Source of the DNA: an uncultured Alistipes sp.
GTDB lineage: Bacteria > Bacteroidota > Bacteroidia > Bacteroidales > Rikenellaceae
Reading direction: 5' to 3'
DNA length: 28,301 nucleotides
NCBI GenBank assembly: GCA_910587675.1
Contig: CAJUMU010000023.1
Location: forward strand, 1 to 28,301
Shown here piece after piece: positions 7,582 through 16,320 of the stretch; positions within the stretch are counted from its first letter, which is position 1; each line of letters opens with the position of its first letter. The notes beneath the pieces are model-generated. The model saw only the letters and a list, made by a program, of their open reading frames with translations. It was not told the DNA's origin and ran no database searches. The position numbers were made by a program, and so were the translations under genes.

Positions 7582-8225
7582 GCCTCGGCGGGTTGTTCGG
7601 CCGCGCGGTCGAGATCGAACAGAGCCATGTCGCGGATCAGCTCCACCAGCGGTTCGATGCCCTCGCCCGTCATGCAGTTGGTGAATACGAAGGGTTTGCC
7701 CGGGCGCATGGCCTCCGAGTCGCGGCGCATCACCTCCAGATCGGCGTGGACATAGGGCGCCAGATCGGTCTTGTTGATTACCAGAATATCCGACTGCGAG
7801 ATGCCCGGGCCGTCCTTGCGCGGGATCTTGTCGCCCGCCGCCACGTCGATGACATAGATGAAGAAGTCGACCAGCGCGGGGCTGAAGGTGAGCGTGAGGT
7901 TGTCGCCGCCCGACTCGATCAGCACCACGTCGCCGTCGGGAAAACGGGCCTCCATCTCCTCCACGGCGGCGATGTTCATCGAAGGGTCCTCGCGCACGGC
8001 GGTGTGGGGGCACGCGCCCGTCTCGACGCCTATGATGCGCTCCTCGACCAGAATGCCCTTCAGCATGCGCCTCACGTGCTTGGCGTCTTCGGTGGTAACC
8101 ACGTCGTTGGTTATGACCAGCACCTTGTAGCCCATGTCGAGAAGACGCGGGGTGATGGCCTCGATGAGGGCGGTCTTGCCCGATCCCACGGGGCCGCCGA
8201 TTCCTATTCTGCAAGTAGTATTCAT
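7578..8225 (-). CDS. ureG: Urease accessory GTPase UreG
   Basis: This 215-residue SIMIBI-class GTPase powers nickel delivery to urease. The P-loop GPVGSGKT is at about residues 11-18. The metal-binding CPH motif lies in GACPHTAVREDPSMN (about 72-84), LIESGGDNL follows, and the guanine-specificity NKTD is in LVINKTDLAPYV. Conservation is high and length is normal. The start at 8225 is preceded by a 152-bp gap from ureF that carries palindromic repeats, which is unusual for genes that are normally tightly packed. Confidence 0.97.
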   Translation of the reverse strand: MNTTCRIGIGGPVGSGKTALIEAITPRLLDMGYKVLVITNDVVTTEDAKHVRRMLKGILVEERIIGVETGACPHTAVREDPSMNIAAVEEMEARFPDGDVVLIESGGDNLTLTFSPALVDFFIYVIDVAAGDKIPRKDGPGISQSDILVINKTDLAPYVHADLEVMRRDSEAMRPGKPFVFTNCMTGEGIEPLVELIRDMALFDLDRAAEQPAEA

Positions 8226-8276
8226 AAGAAATGTTTAGGTTTTATTGGTTTCGATTCTTTCTGTTCACTAATATTT

Positions 8277-8297
8277 CGACATGGCCGAGCCATGTCG
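8277..8297. repeat. Perfect hairpin in the ureF-ureG gap
   Basis: CGACATGGC, loop CGA, GCCATGTCG form a perfect 9-bp stem with a 3-nt loop. It is in the mRNA between ureF and ureG, and no T-run follows on the minus strand (AAATATTAG follows). It could protect RNA ends or dampen downstream expression; this cannot be decided from sequence. Confidence 0.6.
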
Positions 8298-8300
8298 GCA

Positions 8301-8372
8301 GTTCGCCGACGCCCCACCGCGGCGGACTGCAACTCGCTTTACGCTCGATTGCGTCCTCCGCCGTCGGCGAAC
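8301..8372. repeat. Large palindrome in the ureF-ureG gap
   Basis: GTTCGCCGAC (8301-8310) and GTCGGCGAAC (8363-8372) form a 10-bp stem. Partly complementary inner arms (8320-8332 against 8349-8363) extend it toward a small loop. One arm shares 15 bases (GTTCGCCGACGGCGG on the minus strand, 8358-8372) with the plus strand at 27954-27968 near the right window end, so it looks like a member of a dispersed hairpin repeat group. Confidence 0.65.
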
Positions 8373-8377
8373 AGCTG

Positions 8378-9079
8378 TCAATTCATGAACATGCGCGACG
8401 AGCCCTTCTCGTGCATCGAGGCCAGAATGTCGGCCTGCGGCGCGAATGCGTGCATCTCGTCGATCTCCATGTCGCTTATCTCGTCGTAAATGGCGTCCGC
8501 TTGCCCGCTCAGGCGGTAGAGTATGCGTTGCGTGTCGTAATGCGACACTCTGACGCAGCGCAGGGCCGCGCCGAGCACCATATTGGCCGATCCGTAACAG
8601 TGCGAGGCGACGAGTCCGCGCTCCGCGATGCCGCAGGCGGCGAACAAGATCCCCTGCGCCACGGGATAGGAGCCTTCCACCGCGCCGCGCTTCGCGTCGT
8701 CGAGCCATCGGGACATCGCCGCGTCGTCGACCAGAAGCGTCGCCAGCTCGGCCAGCTTGCGCCCCATGCGCCGCAGCATCTGCCGCGCCTCGGTGTTCAT
8801 CTTGCAGAGCATCAGCGCGCGGTCGGCCTCGACTATGCCGTCGTAATCCTCCCGCAGGCGGCTGCGATAGGCGTGCAGGGCCGCTATGCCGTCGGTGCGG
8901 GCGGTCTGCCGCACTATGTCGCGCACGTACTCCTCCAGCGTGGCGGCGTCGTGCACCAAACCCGTCTGCGCGGCGGTCTCCAGTCCGTTCGAGAACGAAA
9001 AGGCGCCCACGGGCAGAGCCGAATCGGTGAGTTGCGCGAGCCGCATCGCCTCGGCGATCGGCAAACGACGGCCGCTCAT
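8378..9079 (-). CDS. ureF: Urease accessory protein UreF
   Basis: This 233-residue protein matches UreF, the all-helical partner of UreD that recruits UreG to the urease complex. The diagnostic N-terminal segment is LTDSALPVGAFSFSNGLET. Other conserved stretches are EGSYPVAQGILF and the C-terminal RVSHYDTQRILYRL. The ATG at 9079 overlaps the ureE stop (ATGA), fixing the start. The last residues (GSSRMFMN) are typical of UreF tails, which insert into UreD. Confidence 0.95.
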   Translation of the reverse strand: MSGRRLPIAEAMRLAQLTDSALPVGAFSFSNGLETAAQTGLVHDAATLEEYVRDIVRQTARTDGIAALHAYRSRLREDYDGIVEADRALMLCKMNTEARQMLRRMGRKLAELATLLVDDAAMSRWLDDAKRGAVEGSYPVAQGILFAACGIAERGLVASHCYGSANMVLGAALRCVRVSHYDTQRILYRLSGQADAIYDEISDMEIDEMHAFAPQADILASMHEKGSSRMFMN

Positions 9080-9654
9080 CGTTGCAGAGCGTGTTCGTGG
9101 TGGTGATGATGCACGTCGCTGTCGGGACCCGTGCCGCCGAAGAGGCGTCGGATCTCGTGGGGCGCCAGATAGGGGATGATCTCCGACCCGGGTTGGAACG
9201 AGTAGGCGACCCCCTCGAACCGATGGGTGCGCATGACGCTCTCCATCACCTTGCGGTCCACCGTGAGAGGGATGTAGACCTTGGTGCCTTTCACCACGGC
9301 GGGCCAGTGCTGGTTGCCGATGGCATGGCCGAGTTCGAGCGCGATGCGTATCAGGGTGCGGCTCGGTTCGCCCTCCAGCGAGGAGAGGTCGGCTACCATC
9401 ACGTCGCTCAGGCGTATGCGCACCGCCGCCATGCGGCGCTGCTCGGGCAGGTATTCGATTATGTCGCCGTCGGCGAGTTGCGCGCGGCGTTGCAGGGCGA
9501 CGGCGTAACGGTTGCCGCGCTCGCCTTCGACGACGAAGCGGCTCTTCTGTGCCGTCCACTGGTCGAGGTCGATATACTCCACCTCGGTCTCGGCCATGCG
9601 TTCGGCCCATTGGGGATCATTTACGTTGCCCTTGATTTCGGTATAGATTTTCAT
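9076..9654 (-). CDS. ureE: Urease nickel metallochaperone UreE
   Basis: This 192-residue protein has the UreE peptide-binding N-domain and a metal-binding C-domain. The latter includes the conserved His in LGHAIGNQHWP (about residue 115). The tail is a short His-rich stretch (DSDVHHHHHEHALQR) that can bind extra nickel. UreE passes nickel to UreG. The stop overlaps the ureF start by 4 bp. Upstream, 230 bp separate it from ureC, and that gap carries a dispersed repeat (R2), so expression relative to ureABC may differ. Confidence 0.95.
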   Translation of the reverse strand: MKIYTEIKGNVNDPQWAERMAETEVEYIDLDQWTAQKSRFVVEGERGNRYAVALQRRAQLADGDIIEYLPEQRRMAAVRIRLSDVMVADLSSLEGEPSRTLIRIALELGHAIGNQHWPAVVKGTKVYIPLTVDRKVMESVMRTHRFEGVAYSFQPGSEIIPYLAPHEIRRLFGGTGPDSDVHHHHHEHALQR

Positions 9655-9884
9655 CTGTGATGTATGTTAAGCGTAAAGTATCATATTCGGAGCGCAGCGA
9701 CCTAAGTCCCCTCCGAGGAGGGGATTTAGGGGAGGGTCAGAACTGTAAACGCGGCCGATGGCCGCGGGTAGACGACCGTCATGGCTGCTTTTACGATAAT
9801 ATGACGTCGGTACATTGAGATATATAATTGCCATATTAAGCCGCGCGCCCGACGCGGAGCGCACGGCCGATGATAGGGTGTCGA
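9655..9884. other. 230-bp gap inside the urease operon (ureC-ureE)
   Basis: This gap contains no recognisable gene. It holds repeat R2 copy A (9688-9767) and about 115 bp of further sequence with no structure I could assign. I see no TAnnTTTG promoter in front of ureE. The gap most likely arose by repeat acquisition between genes that are usually adjacent. Confidence 0.7.
9688..9767 (+). repeat. Hairpin repeat family R2, copy A (uninterrupted)
   Basis: This 80-bp unit contains two strong hairpins: TCCCCTCC-GA-GGAGGGGA at 9707-9724 and CGCGGCC-GAT-GGCCGCG at 9750-9766. A second copy is on the minus strand at 20805-20964, with about five differences and a 79-bp insertion. The second hairpin has a different loop in the other copy (ATG for GAT) but the same stem. 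Confidence 0.85.
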
Positions 9885-11603
9885 TCAGCTGAACCAGTAG
9901 AGCTGGGCCAGCGAGAATTTCAGGGCGGGTTTGACGTATGCGTGAACGCCGTTCACCATCACGGCGAAGGTCTCGGGATCGACGTCGATGTCGGGCATGC
10001 CGCCGTTGAGAACCATGTCGTACTTGGTGAGCTGACGCGTGCGGCGCACGGGGCATACCATGCGGTGCAGGTGCAGACGCTCCTTGATGCCGCTCTCGGC
10101 GGCCGCCGTCGACACGAACGATATGCCCGTTTCGGGCAGCGTGCGGCCTATGGCTCCGTACATGGGGCGGTAGATGCAAGGCTGCGGCGTGGGGAGCGAA
10201 GCGTTGGGATCGCCCATGTTCGACCAGTTTATCAGTCCGTTCTTGATTACCATCTTGGGTTTGGCGCCGAAGAACTGCGGCTCCCACAGCACCAGATCGG
10301 CCACCTTGCCCTTCTCGACCGAACCCAGATAGTCCGAAACGCCGAACGTTATGGCGGGGTTGATCGTGATCTTGGCTATGTAGCGCAGCACGCGGAAGTT
10401 GTCGTTGCCGTCGGCGTCCTCGGGCAGGGGGCCGCAGGCGTTCTTCATGAACGAAGCCATCTGGAACGTGCGCATGAACGATTCGCCCACGCGGCCCATC
10501 GCCTGCGAATCGGACGACACCATCGAGAGTACGCCCAGATCGTGCAGCACGTTCTCGGCGGCCTGCGTCTCGGGACGCACGCGGCTCTCGGCGAAGGCCA
10601 CGTCCGAGGGGATCTTGGGGTTGAGGTTGTGGCACACCATGATCATGTCGAACAGCTCGGCCTGCGAGTTCACGCCGAAAGGCAGCGTGGGGTTGGTCGA
10701 CGAGGGCAGCACGTAAGGCATCGAGGCGACCTTCAGCAGGTCGGGGGCATGTCCGCCGCCCGCGCCCTCGGTGTGGTAGGTGTGGATGGTGCGTCCGTCC
10801 ATCGCGGCGATGGTGTCCTCCACGTAACCGCCCTCGTTGAGCGTGTCGGCGTGGATGGCCACCTGCACGTCGTAACGGTCGGCCACCCCGAGCGCGGCGC
10901 GTATGGCCGCGGGGGTCGAGCCCCAGTCCTCGTGCACCTTGAATCCGCAGGCTCCCGCCTCGATCTGCTCCTCTAAAGGTCCGTCGACCGAGCAGTTGCC
11001 CTTGCCGAGCAGACCCACGTTCACGGGCAGGCCCTCGATGGCCTCCAGCATGCGTTCGATGTTCCAGCGGCCCGAGGTGATGGTGGTTCCGTTACTGCCG
11101 TCGGAGGGTCCTATGCCGCCTCCGAAGAGGGTCGTGACGCCGTTGCTCAGCGCTGCGTAAGCCTGCTGCGGCGAGATCATGTGCACGTGGCCGTCGATTC
11201 CCGCCGCGGTGAGAATCAGGTGCTCGCCCGAGATGGCGTCGGTCGACGCGCCCGTCACCAGATCGGGATGCACGCCGTGCATTATGTTGGGATTGCCTGA
11301 TTTGCCGATGCCCGCTATCTTGCCGTCCTTGATACCCACGTCGGCCTTTACCACGCCCAACTTGGCGTCGATAATGGTCACGTTGGTTATCACCAGATCG
11401 AGCGAGCCCTCCTTCGATGTCATGGTGTTGGCCAGTCCCATTCCGTCGCGGAGGGTCTTGCCGCCGCCGTAGACCACTTCGTCGCCGTACTCGCGCAGAT
11501 CCTTCTCGATCTCGACGTAAAGGTCGGTGTCGCCCAGACGTATCTTGTCGCCGACGGTGGGGCCGAACAGATTGTTGTATTCCTGTCTTGAAATTGTTGC
11601 CAT
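9885..11603 (-). CDS. ureC: Urease alpha subunit (catalytic)
   Basis: This 572-residue catalytic subunit hydrolyses urea to ammonia and carbamate at a di-nickel centre. Visible active-site elements are HVHM (His ligands), the carbamylated Lys at residue 222 (GFKVHEDWGS), AIHADTLNE, HTEGAGGGHAPD, and SSDSQAMGR with the Asp ligand. The mobile flap reads MVCHNLN at 322-328: Cys324 and catalytic His325 are present, but the next residue is Asn where many ureases have a second His. Length is normal for a separate UreC. It follows ureB by 6 bp. All catalytic residues appear intact. Confidence 0.98.
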   Translation of the reverse strand: MATISRQEYNNLFGPTVGDKIRLGDTDLYVEIEKDLREYGDEVVYGGGKTLRDGMGLANTMTSKEGSLDLVITNVTIIDAKLGVVKADVGIKDGKIAGIGKSGNPNIMHGVHPDLVTGASTDAISGEHLILTAAGIDGHVHMISPQQAYAALSNGVTTLFGGGIGPSDGSNGTTITSGRWNIERMLEAIEGLPVNVGLLGKGNCSVDGPLEEQIEAGACGFKVHEDWGSTPAAIRAALGVADRYDVQVAIHADTLNEGGYVEDTIAAMDGRTIHTYHTEGAGGGHAPDLLKVASMPYVLPSSTNPTLPFGVNSQAELFDMIMVCHNLNPKIPSDVAFAESRVRPETQAAENVLHDLGVLSMVSSDSQAMGRVGESFMRTFQMASFMKNACGPLPEDADGNDNFRVLRYIAKITINPAITFGVSDYLGSVEKGKVADLVLWEPQFFGAKPKMVIKNGLINWSNMGDPNASLPTPQPCIYRPMYGAIGRTLPETGISFVSTAAAESGIKERLHLHRMVCPVRRTRQLTKYDMVLNGGMPDIDVDPETFAVMVNGVHAYVKPALKFSLAQLYWFS

Positions 11604-11609
11604 GATGTA

Positions 11610-12203
11610 TTACGATTTCCGATTTGCGTTTTTGCCGTTTCGAGGTGCGGCGTCGTTACTCTTTCGCTGCGTCTTCTCGGGCGCCGCCTCGGCGGCCGAT
11701 ACGTTTTTGAATCCCGCGTCGCGCATCTTGCGCAGCGCGCGCATGTGCGCGGGATAGTATACGGGGCGGTCCTCGATGCCCGTGTATCCCGTCGTAAGGC
11801 CGTTGAAGCCTATCACGCGGCGTTTGCCCGCGAAGGTGACGAGCTCGACCCGCTTCTGATCCCCGGGTTCGAATCTGATGGCCGTGGTGGCGGGAATGTT
11901 GAGATGATATCCGAAAGCCGCGTCGCGGTCGAACTCCAGATAGCGGTTCACCTCGAAGAAGTGGAAATGCGAACCCACCTGAATCGGTCGGTCGCCCGTG
12001 TTGCGCACGTCGATAGTCACCGTGTCGCGGCCGGTGTTGTACTCTATGACCCCGTCGGCGAGGATCACTCCGCCCACGGGCGCGGCCTTGCGGGGCGCGA
12101 AGCCCGCGCGGTCGGGATAGAGGCTGCTCAGAGATGCCGACTGCTTAGGCTCGGTTCCCCGCGCTGTCGGCTCGGCGGCGGGCGATGTTTTCTTGGTATT
12201 CAT
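11610..12203 (-). CDS. ureB: Urease beta subunit with N- and C-terminal extensions
   Basis: The UreB beta-fold core occupies about residues 44-150 (GGVILADGVIEYN, GSHFHFFEVN, FEPGDQKRVELV, NGLTTG). At 197 residues the protein is much longer than the usual 100-125. About 43 extra residues precede the core and are polar and Ser/Ala/Thr-rich. About 45 follow, ending in a Lys/Arg/Asn-rich tail. Neither extension resembles UreA, so this is not a subunit fusion. The gene lies 9 bp after ureA and 6 bp before ureC. The start at 12203 is the only Met before the core. Confidence 0.96.
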   Translation of the reverse strand: MNTKKTSPAAEPTARGTEPKQSASLSSLYPDRAGFAPRKAAPVGGVILADGVIEYNTGRDTVTIDVRNTGDRPIQVGSHFHFFEVNRYLEFDRDAAFGYHLNIPATTAIRFEPGDQKRVELVTFAGKRRVIGFNGLTTGYTGIEDRPVYYPAHMRALRKMRDAGFKNVSAAEAAPEKTQRKSNDAAPRNGKNANRKS

Positions 12204-12212
12204 ATCGTGATC

Positions 12213-12515
12213 TTACTTTATCGGATTATGTATGCTCACCAGACGCGAACCGTCGGTGAATACGGCTTCGACCTGCAAGAGGCTTATCATGTCGGCCACG
12301 CCCTCCATCACGTCGCTCTTGGTGAGCACGGCGGCGGCGCCCTTCATCACCTCCTCCACGGTCTGTCCCTCGCGCGCCGCTTCGAGTGCGGTGGAGGTTA
12401 TGTAGGCCACAGCTTCGGGGTAATTGAGTTTCAACCCCTTCTTCAGACGCCGTTCGGCTATCATTCCGAGCGAAAGCAGCGTCAGTTTGTCAATTTCTTT
12501 CGGTGTCAGATGCAT
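12213..12515 (-). CDS. ureA: Urease gamma subunit
   Basis: This 100-residue protein matches UreA along its full length: MHLTPKEIDKL, RRLKKGLKLNYPEA, the EGQTVEEVM segment and VEAVFTDGSRLVSIHNPI at the end. It is the first gene of the urease operon. Upstream lies a 174-bp divergent intergenic region shared with crcB. No clear TAnnTTTG element was found for this direction, although an ATTTGT-GAA-ACAAAT dyad is present about 70 bp upstream. Confidence 0.97.
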   Translation of the reverse strand: MHLTPKEIDKLTLLSLGMIAERRLKKGLKLNYPEAVAYITSTALEAAREGQTVEEVMKGAAAVLTKSDVMEGVADMISLLQVEAVFTDGSRLVSIHNPIK

Positions 12516-12582
12516 AATTCACAACTTTTACGATTGTTTTTCGGGCAGATGCGGATCTACTGTTTTTGCCCGTCGTTACGAT

Positions 12583-12597
12583 ATTTGTGAAACAAAT
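12583..12597. promoter_or_regulatory. Dyad between ureA and crcB (possible operator)
   Basis: ATTTGT-GAA-ACAAAT is a perfect 6-bp dyad with a 3-bp centre. It lies in the divergent region, about 67 bp before ureA and 64 bp before the crcB -7 element. The position suits a regulator of the urease operon, but no regulator is identified. Confidence 0.35.
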
Positions 12598-12660
12598 CGC
12601 ATGCCACGCGGCCTGCGGCCCGCGCTCCGCGCCGACGGCACCGAATTTGCGACTGTTTTG

Positions 12661-12668
12661 TATATTTG
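12661..12668 (+). promoter_or_regulatory. Promoter -7 element for crcB
   Basis: TATATTTG matches the Bacteroidota TAnnTTTG element 22 bp before the chosen crcB start, so transcription would begin near 12675. An in-frame TTG start at 12666 lies inside this element and is therefore unlikely to be used. No well-placed -33 TTG is visible. Confidence 0.55.
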
Positions 12669-12689
12669 CGAAAAAACGAAGACAAAACT

Positions 12690-13067
12690 ATGTTCAAAGC
12701 AATGATTATCGCTGGGCTCGGAGGCTTCATCGGCACCTGCCTGCGCTTTCTGACGGGAAAATTCTTCCACGCCGTCACCTCGTCGGCCTTTCCTTGGGGC
12801 ACTTTTTCGGTTAATGTGATCGGCAGCTTCGTGATCGGAATATTTTTCGGTCTGGCCGAGAGGTCGAACGTGATATCGCCCTCGATGAACGTGTTCCTAA
12901 TCACGGGATTCTGCGGCGGCTTCACCACCTTCTCCTCTTTCGCCGACGACATGTATCTGATGCTGCAACAACGCCACTGGATGTCGCTGGGGTTGTATGT
13001 GGGACTGAGTTTCCTCTTGGGCTTGGCGATGGTGTGGTTGGGCCGTTCGCTGGTCAAGGCGTCGTAA
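12690..13067 (+). CDS. crcB: Fluoride-specific channel CrcB/Fluc
   Basis: This is a 125-residue, four-helix membrane protein of the Fluc family, which exports fluoride as a dual-topology dimer. Conserved segments are GGFIGTCLRF, GTFSVNVIGSF and TGFCGGFTTFSSF with the Phe and Thr residues of the pore. I chose Met at 12690 because it gives the normal family start and follows the promoter-like element; the frame could begin eight codons earlier. No fluoride riboswitch was recognised upstream. It is a single full-length gene, read away from the urease operon. Confidence 0.95.
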   Translation: MFKAMIIAGLGGFIGTCLRFLTGKFFHAVTSSAFPWGTFSVNVIGSFVIGIFFGLAERSNVISPSMNVFLITGFCGGFTTFSSFADDMYLMLQQRHWMSLGLYVGLSFLLGLAMVWLGRSLVKAS

Positions 13068-13089
13068 GGTCCGTGAAAATGCCGTGGCA

Positions 13090-13122
13090 TTGTCGTTTTA
13101 CGCGAAAAAATGTTTATATTTA
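13090..13122 (+). promoter_or_regulatory. Probable promoter for the secreted protein gene
   Basis: TTG (13090-13092), 22 nt and TATATTTA (13115-13122) resemble the Bacteroidota promoter, differing in the final base. It precedes the ATG at 13151 and lies after the crcB stop codon, so this gene probably has its own transcript. Confidence 0.45.
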
Positions 13123-13150
13123 CACGGTAGAACAGATAATGTACACGACC

Positions 13151-14713
13151 ATGAAACTCAAACTCACCCTCGGAGCGCTTCTCTTTACGGCGTCTTCGAT
13201 CTTTTGCGGCCGACTTTCGGCGCAGGACTACGCGCAGGCGATACCCTCCGACGCTTTCGGGGTGGTGCGTCTGGATGCTGCCCGAATCGTCGAGCTGTCG
13301 GGCGCGGATCCTTCGGCGTTGCTGAAGGGGTATATCGAAAAACAGATAGGGATGACCGAGCCGCTGTTTTCGGTGGCGGCGATCCTCGTGGACATAGCGG
13401 ACGATCCCGAGAATTCGGGCATAGACGTCTCGTCGCCCGTTTATTTCTTCTTCTTGCCGCAGGACAAAAGCGTCGGCATCGCGGCGAAGGTCGCCGACCG
13501 CAACAAGCTGGAGGCGTTGAGCGCCGATGCGGCGAAGCGAACCGAAGGCGAGATCGGAAAGGCGAAGGGCGTGACGTACGTTAGCGACCCCAAGGGGCGG
13601 CTGATGTTCGACAACCGCGCCGCGGTCATGACGTGGAGCGATTCCGATCAGAAGGCCGACGCGAAAAAGGCGTGCGCGGAGTTCGCCGCGCGCGGCAAAG
13701 AGAGCATCGTGGCGACCGAAGGTTTCCGCCGCATGTCGCAGACCGCGGGCGAGGTGGCCTTATTGATATCGGGCGCGGCGATAGGCGAAAACAATATCTC
13801 CGAAAGTACGATTTACAAGGATGCGCCGATAGGCGATCTGGCGTTTGTCTTCAGCCTTAACAGCGGAGCGGGGATCGCCTCGGCCGAGTGGCGGATGCTG
13901 GCGTCGAGCGACGAGGCCGAGAAATATATCGAGCGCAACGCCGCGACGCGCGGTCCCGTGGACGGACGTTATGCGGATCGCATTCCCGAATCGGCCGCGT
14001 TCGTGTCGTACGGCGCGATACACGGCGAACTCATGGTGGCGATGCTCGAAAGCGCGTTGGGCGAATCATTCGGCGGCGATAACCCCTATCGCGACATGAT
14101 GATTAGGGCATTGTCTTCGCTCGACGGCGATTTCGCGCTTTATGCGGACAAGCCGAGCGTGACGGGACAGAAGGTCGATTTCGGCGGAGCTTTGATGGCC
14201 GCCGTAAAGAATCGGGCGATTATGGAGCTCTTGGGCGAGTTGGTCGAGAAGAACAACGCGCCGTTGACGGAGGTCGAGGGTGGATACGCTCTGAGGGGCG
14301 CCGTCGGCGACAAGCCCTCGATAATCGAACGCGACGGTACGCTCGTCGTGTCCAACGACGGCATGAACGGAGTGCAGTCCGCCGAAAAACCCATGAAAGC
14401 CGACGTCGCGGGTTGTTACGGGTATTTGTTCGTCGACATGAAGAGTTTCACATCGCCCGATATGGCCGTTTTGCTCGGACTCTTGGATTCGAACGGTTCG
14501 ATCACGGCGTTGCTGAAGCGGATCGATACGATAGAGTCTATCGCCCCGACGCCTTACGGCGCGCACGGCGAGATACGCTTCGTCGATCCCGACGACAACA
14601 TCTACAAGATCGTGGCGGATACGGCGGCGGCCGTATCCGAACGCTGCGATTCGACCGAAGATGCGGCCGACGACGCGGCTGTGGAGCTCGTAGAGGAGGC
14701 CGACGCGGAGTAG
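13151..14713 (+). CDS. Secreted protein of unknown function (DUF4836-like)
   Basis: This 520-residue protein has a cleavable signal peptide (MKLKLTLGALLFTASSIFC, cleavage near LSAQ-DYAQ). It is followed by a soluble region with no membrane helix. The mature start (YAQAIPSDAFGVVRLDAARI) resembles the DUF4836 group of large Bacteroidales envelope proteins, which begin with a statement of the same type (Ile-Pro-x-Asp-Ala). I rate that family link as moderate. The C-terminus is Asp/Glu/Ala-rich (EDAADDAAVELVEEADAE). The start at 13151 is chosen for the signal peptide; Met codons at 13139 and further upstream are in frame. No catalytic motif is visible and no function is assigned. Confidence 0.8.
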   Translation: MKLKLTLGALLFTASSIFCGRLSAQDYAQAIPSDAFGVVRLDAARIVELSGADPSALLKGYIEKQIGMTEPLFSVAAILVDIADDPENSGIDVSSPVYFFFLPQDKSVGIAAKVADRNKLEALSADAAKRTEGEIGKAKGVTYVSDPKGRLMFDNRAAVMTWSDSDQKADAKKACAEFAARGKESIVATEGFRRMSQTAGEVALLISGAAIGENNISESTIYKDAPIGDLAFVFSLNSGAGIASAEWRMLASSDEAEKYIERNAATRGPVDGRYADRIPESAAFVSYGAIHGELMVAMLESALGESFGGDNPYRDMMIRALSSLDGDFALYADKPSVTGQKVDFGGALMAAVKNRAIMELLGELVEKNNAPLTEVEGGYALRGAVGDKPSIIERDGTLVVSNDGMNGVQSAEKPMKADVAGCYGYLFVDMKSFTSPDMAVLLGLLDSNGSITALLKRIDTIESIAPTPYGAHGEIRFVDPDDNIYKIVADTAAAVSERCDSTEDAADDAAVELVEEADAE

Positions 14714-14742
14714 CGATCTCTGCGCGGCGTCACTGAAAAGAC

Positions 14743-14780
14743 TAACGCCTGCCGTCCGACGATTCGGGCAGCAGGCGTTA
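14743..14780. terminator. Probable bidirectional terminator
   Basis: TAACGCCTGC (14743-14752) and GCAGGCGTTA (14771-14780) form a perfect 10-bp stem with an 18-nt loop. It lies between two convergent genes, the secreted protein (plus) and the RRM protein (minus). An alternative inner pairing, CTGCC with GGCAG, is possible. T-runs are weak on both sides. Confidence 0.6.
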
Positions 14781-14801
14781 AACGTATCCGCGTATCGGAG
14801 A

Positions 14802-15107
14802 TTAGTATCTTCTGCGATTGTAGCCGCCGCGATTGTAACCGCCGAAGTCGTTGCGAGGACGCTCCTCGCGGGGACGCGCGACGTTCACGGTGAGTACCTT
14901 GCCCTCGAACTCTGCGCCGTTCACGGCGTCGATGGCCTTTTGGCCCTGCTCGTCGTCGGGCATCTCGACGAAGCCGAAGCCGCGCGAACGACCCGTCTCG
15001 CGATCGGTTATGATGTGTGCCGACGTTACTTCGCCGTATTGCGCGAAGAGGGCTTCGAGGCTTTCGCTTCGGGTTTTCCAATTGATGTTTGCAACGTAAA
15101 TGTTCAT
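14802..15107 (-). CDS. Small RRM-type RNA-binding protein
   Basis: This 101-residue protein has one RNA recognition motif at about residues 1-78, with RNP2 (IYVANI) and RNP1 (RGFGFVEM). A short Arg/Gly/Tyr/Asn-rich tail follows (GGYNRGGYNRRRY), as in cold-induced glycine-rich RNA-binding proteins. The start at 15107 is preceded by an AGGAAAG purine stretch; a longer in-frame extension lacks family similarity. It lies 79 bp after a DEAD-box helicase on the same strand, which suggests joint action in RNA remodelling, for example in the cold. That role is inferred from family and context. Confidence 0.94.
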   Translation of the reverse strand: MNIYVANINWKTRSESLEALFAQYGEVTSAHIITDRETGRSRGFGFVEMPDDEQGQKAIDAVNGAEFEGKVLTVNVARPREERPRNDFGGYNRGGYNRRRY

Positions 15108-15186
15108 CTTTCCTAAAATATAAAATTTGTTATTATGATCGAGTGCCGAGCGTGCGGCCCGTGCCGCAACCCGCGCATTCGTCGGG

Positions 15187-16320
<1,134 letters not shown>

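Noticed and set aside
12516..12689. Fluoride riboswitch before crcB
   Set aside because: I looked for the conserved riboswitch core in the short leader and did not find it; the predicted transcript leader is only about 15 nt.
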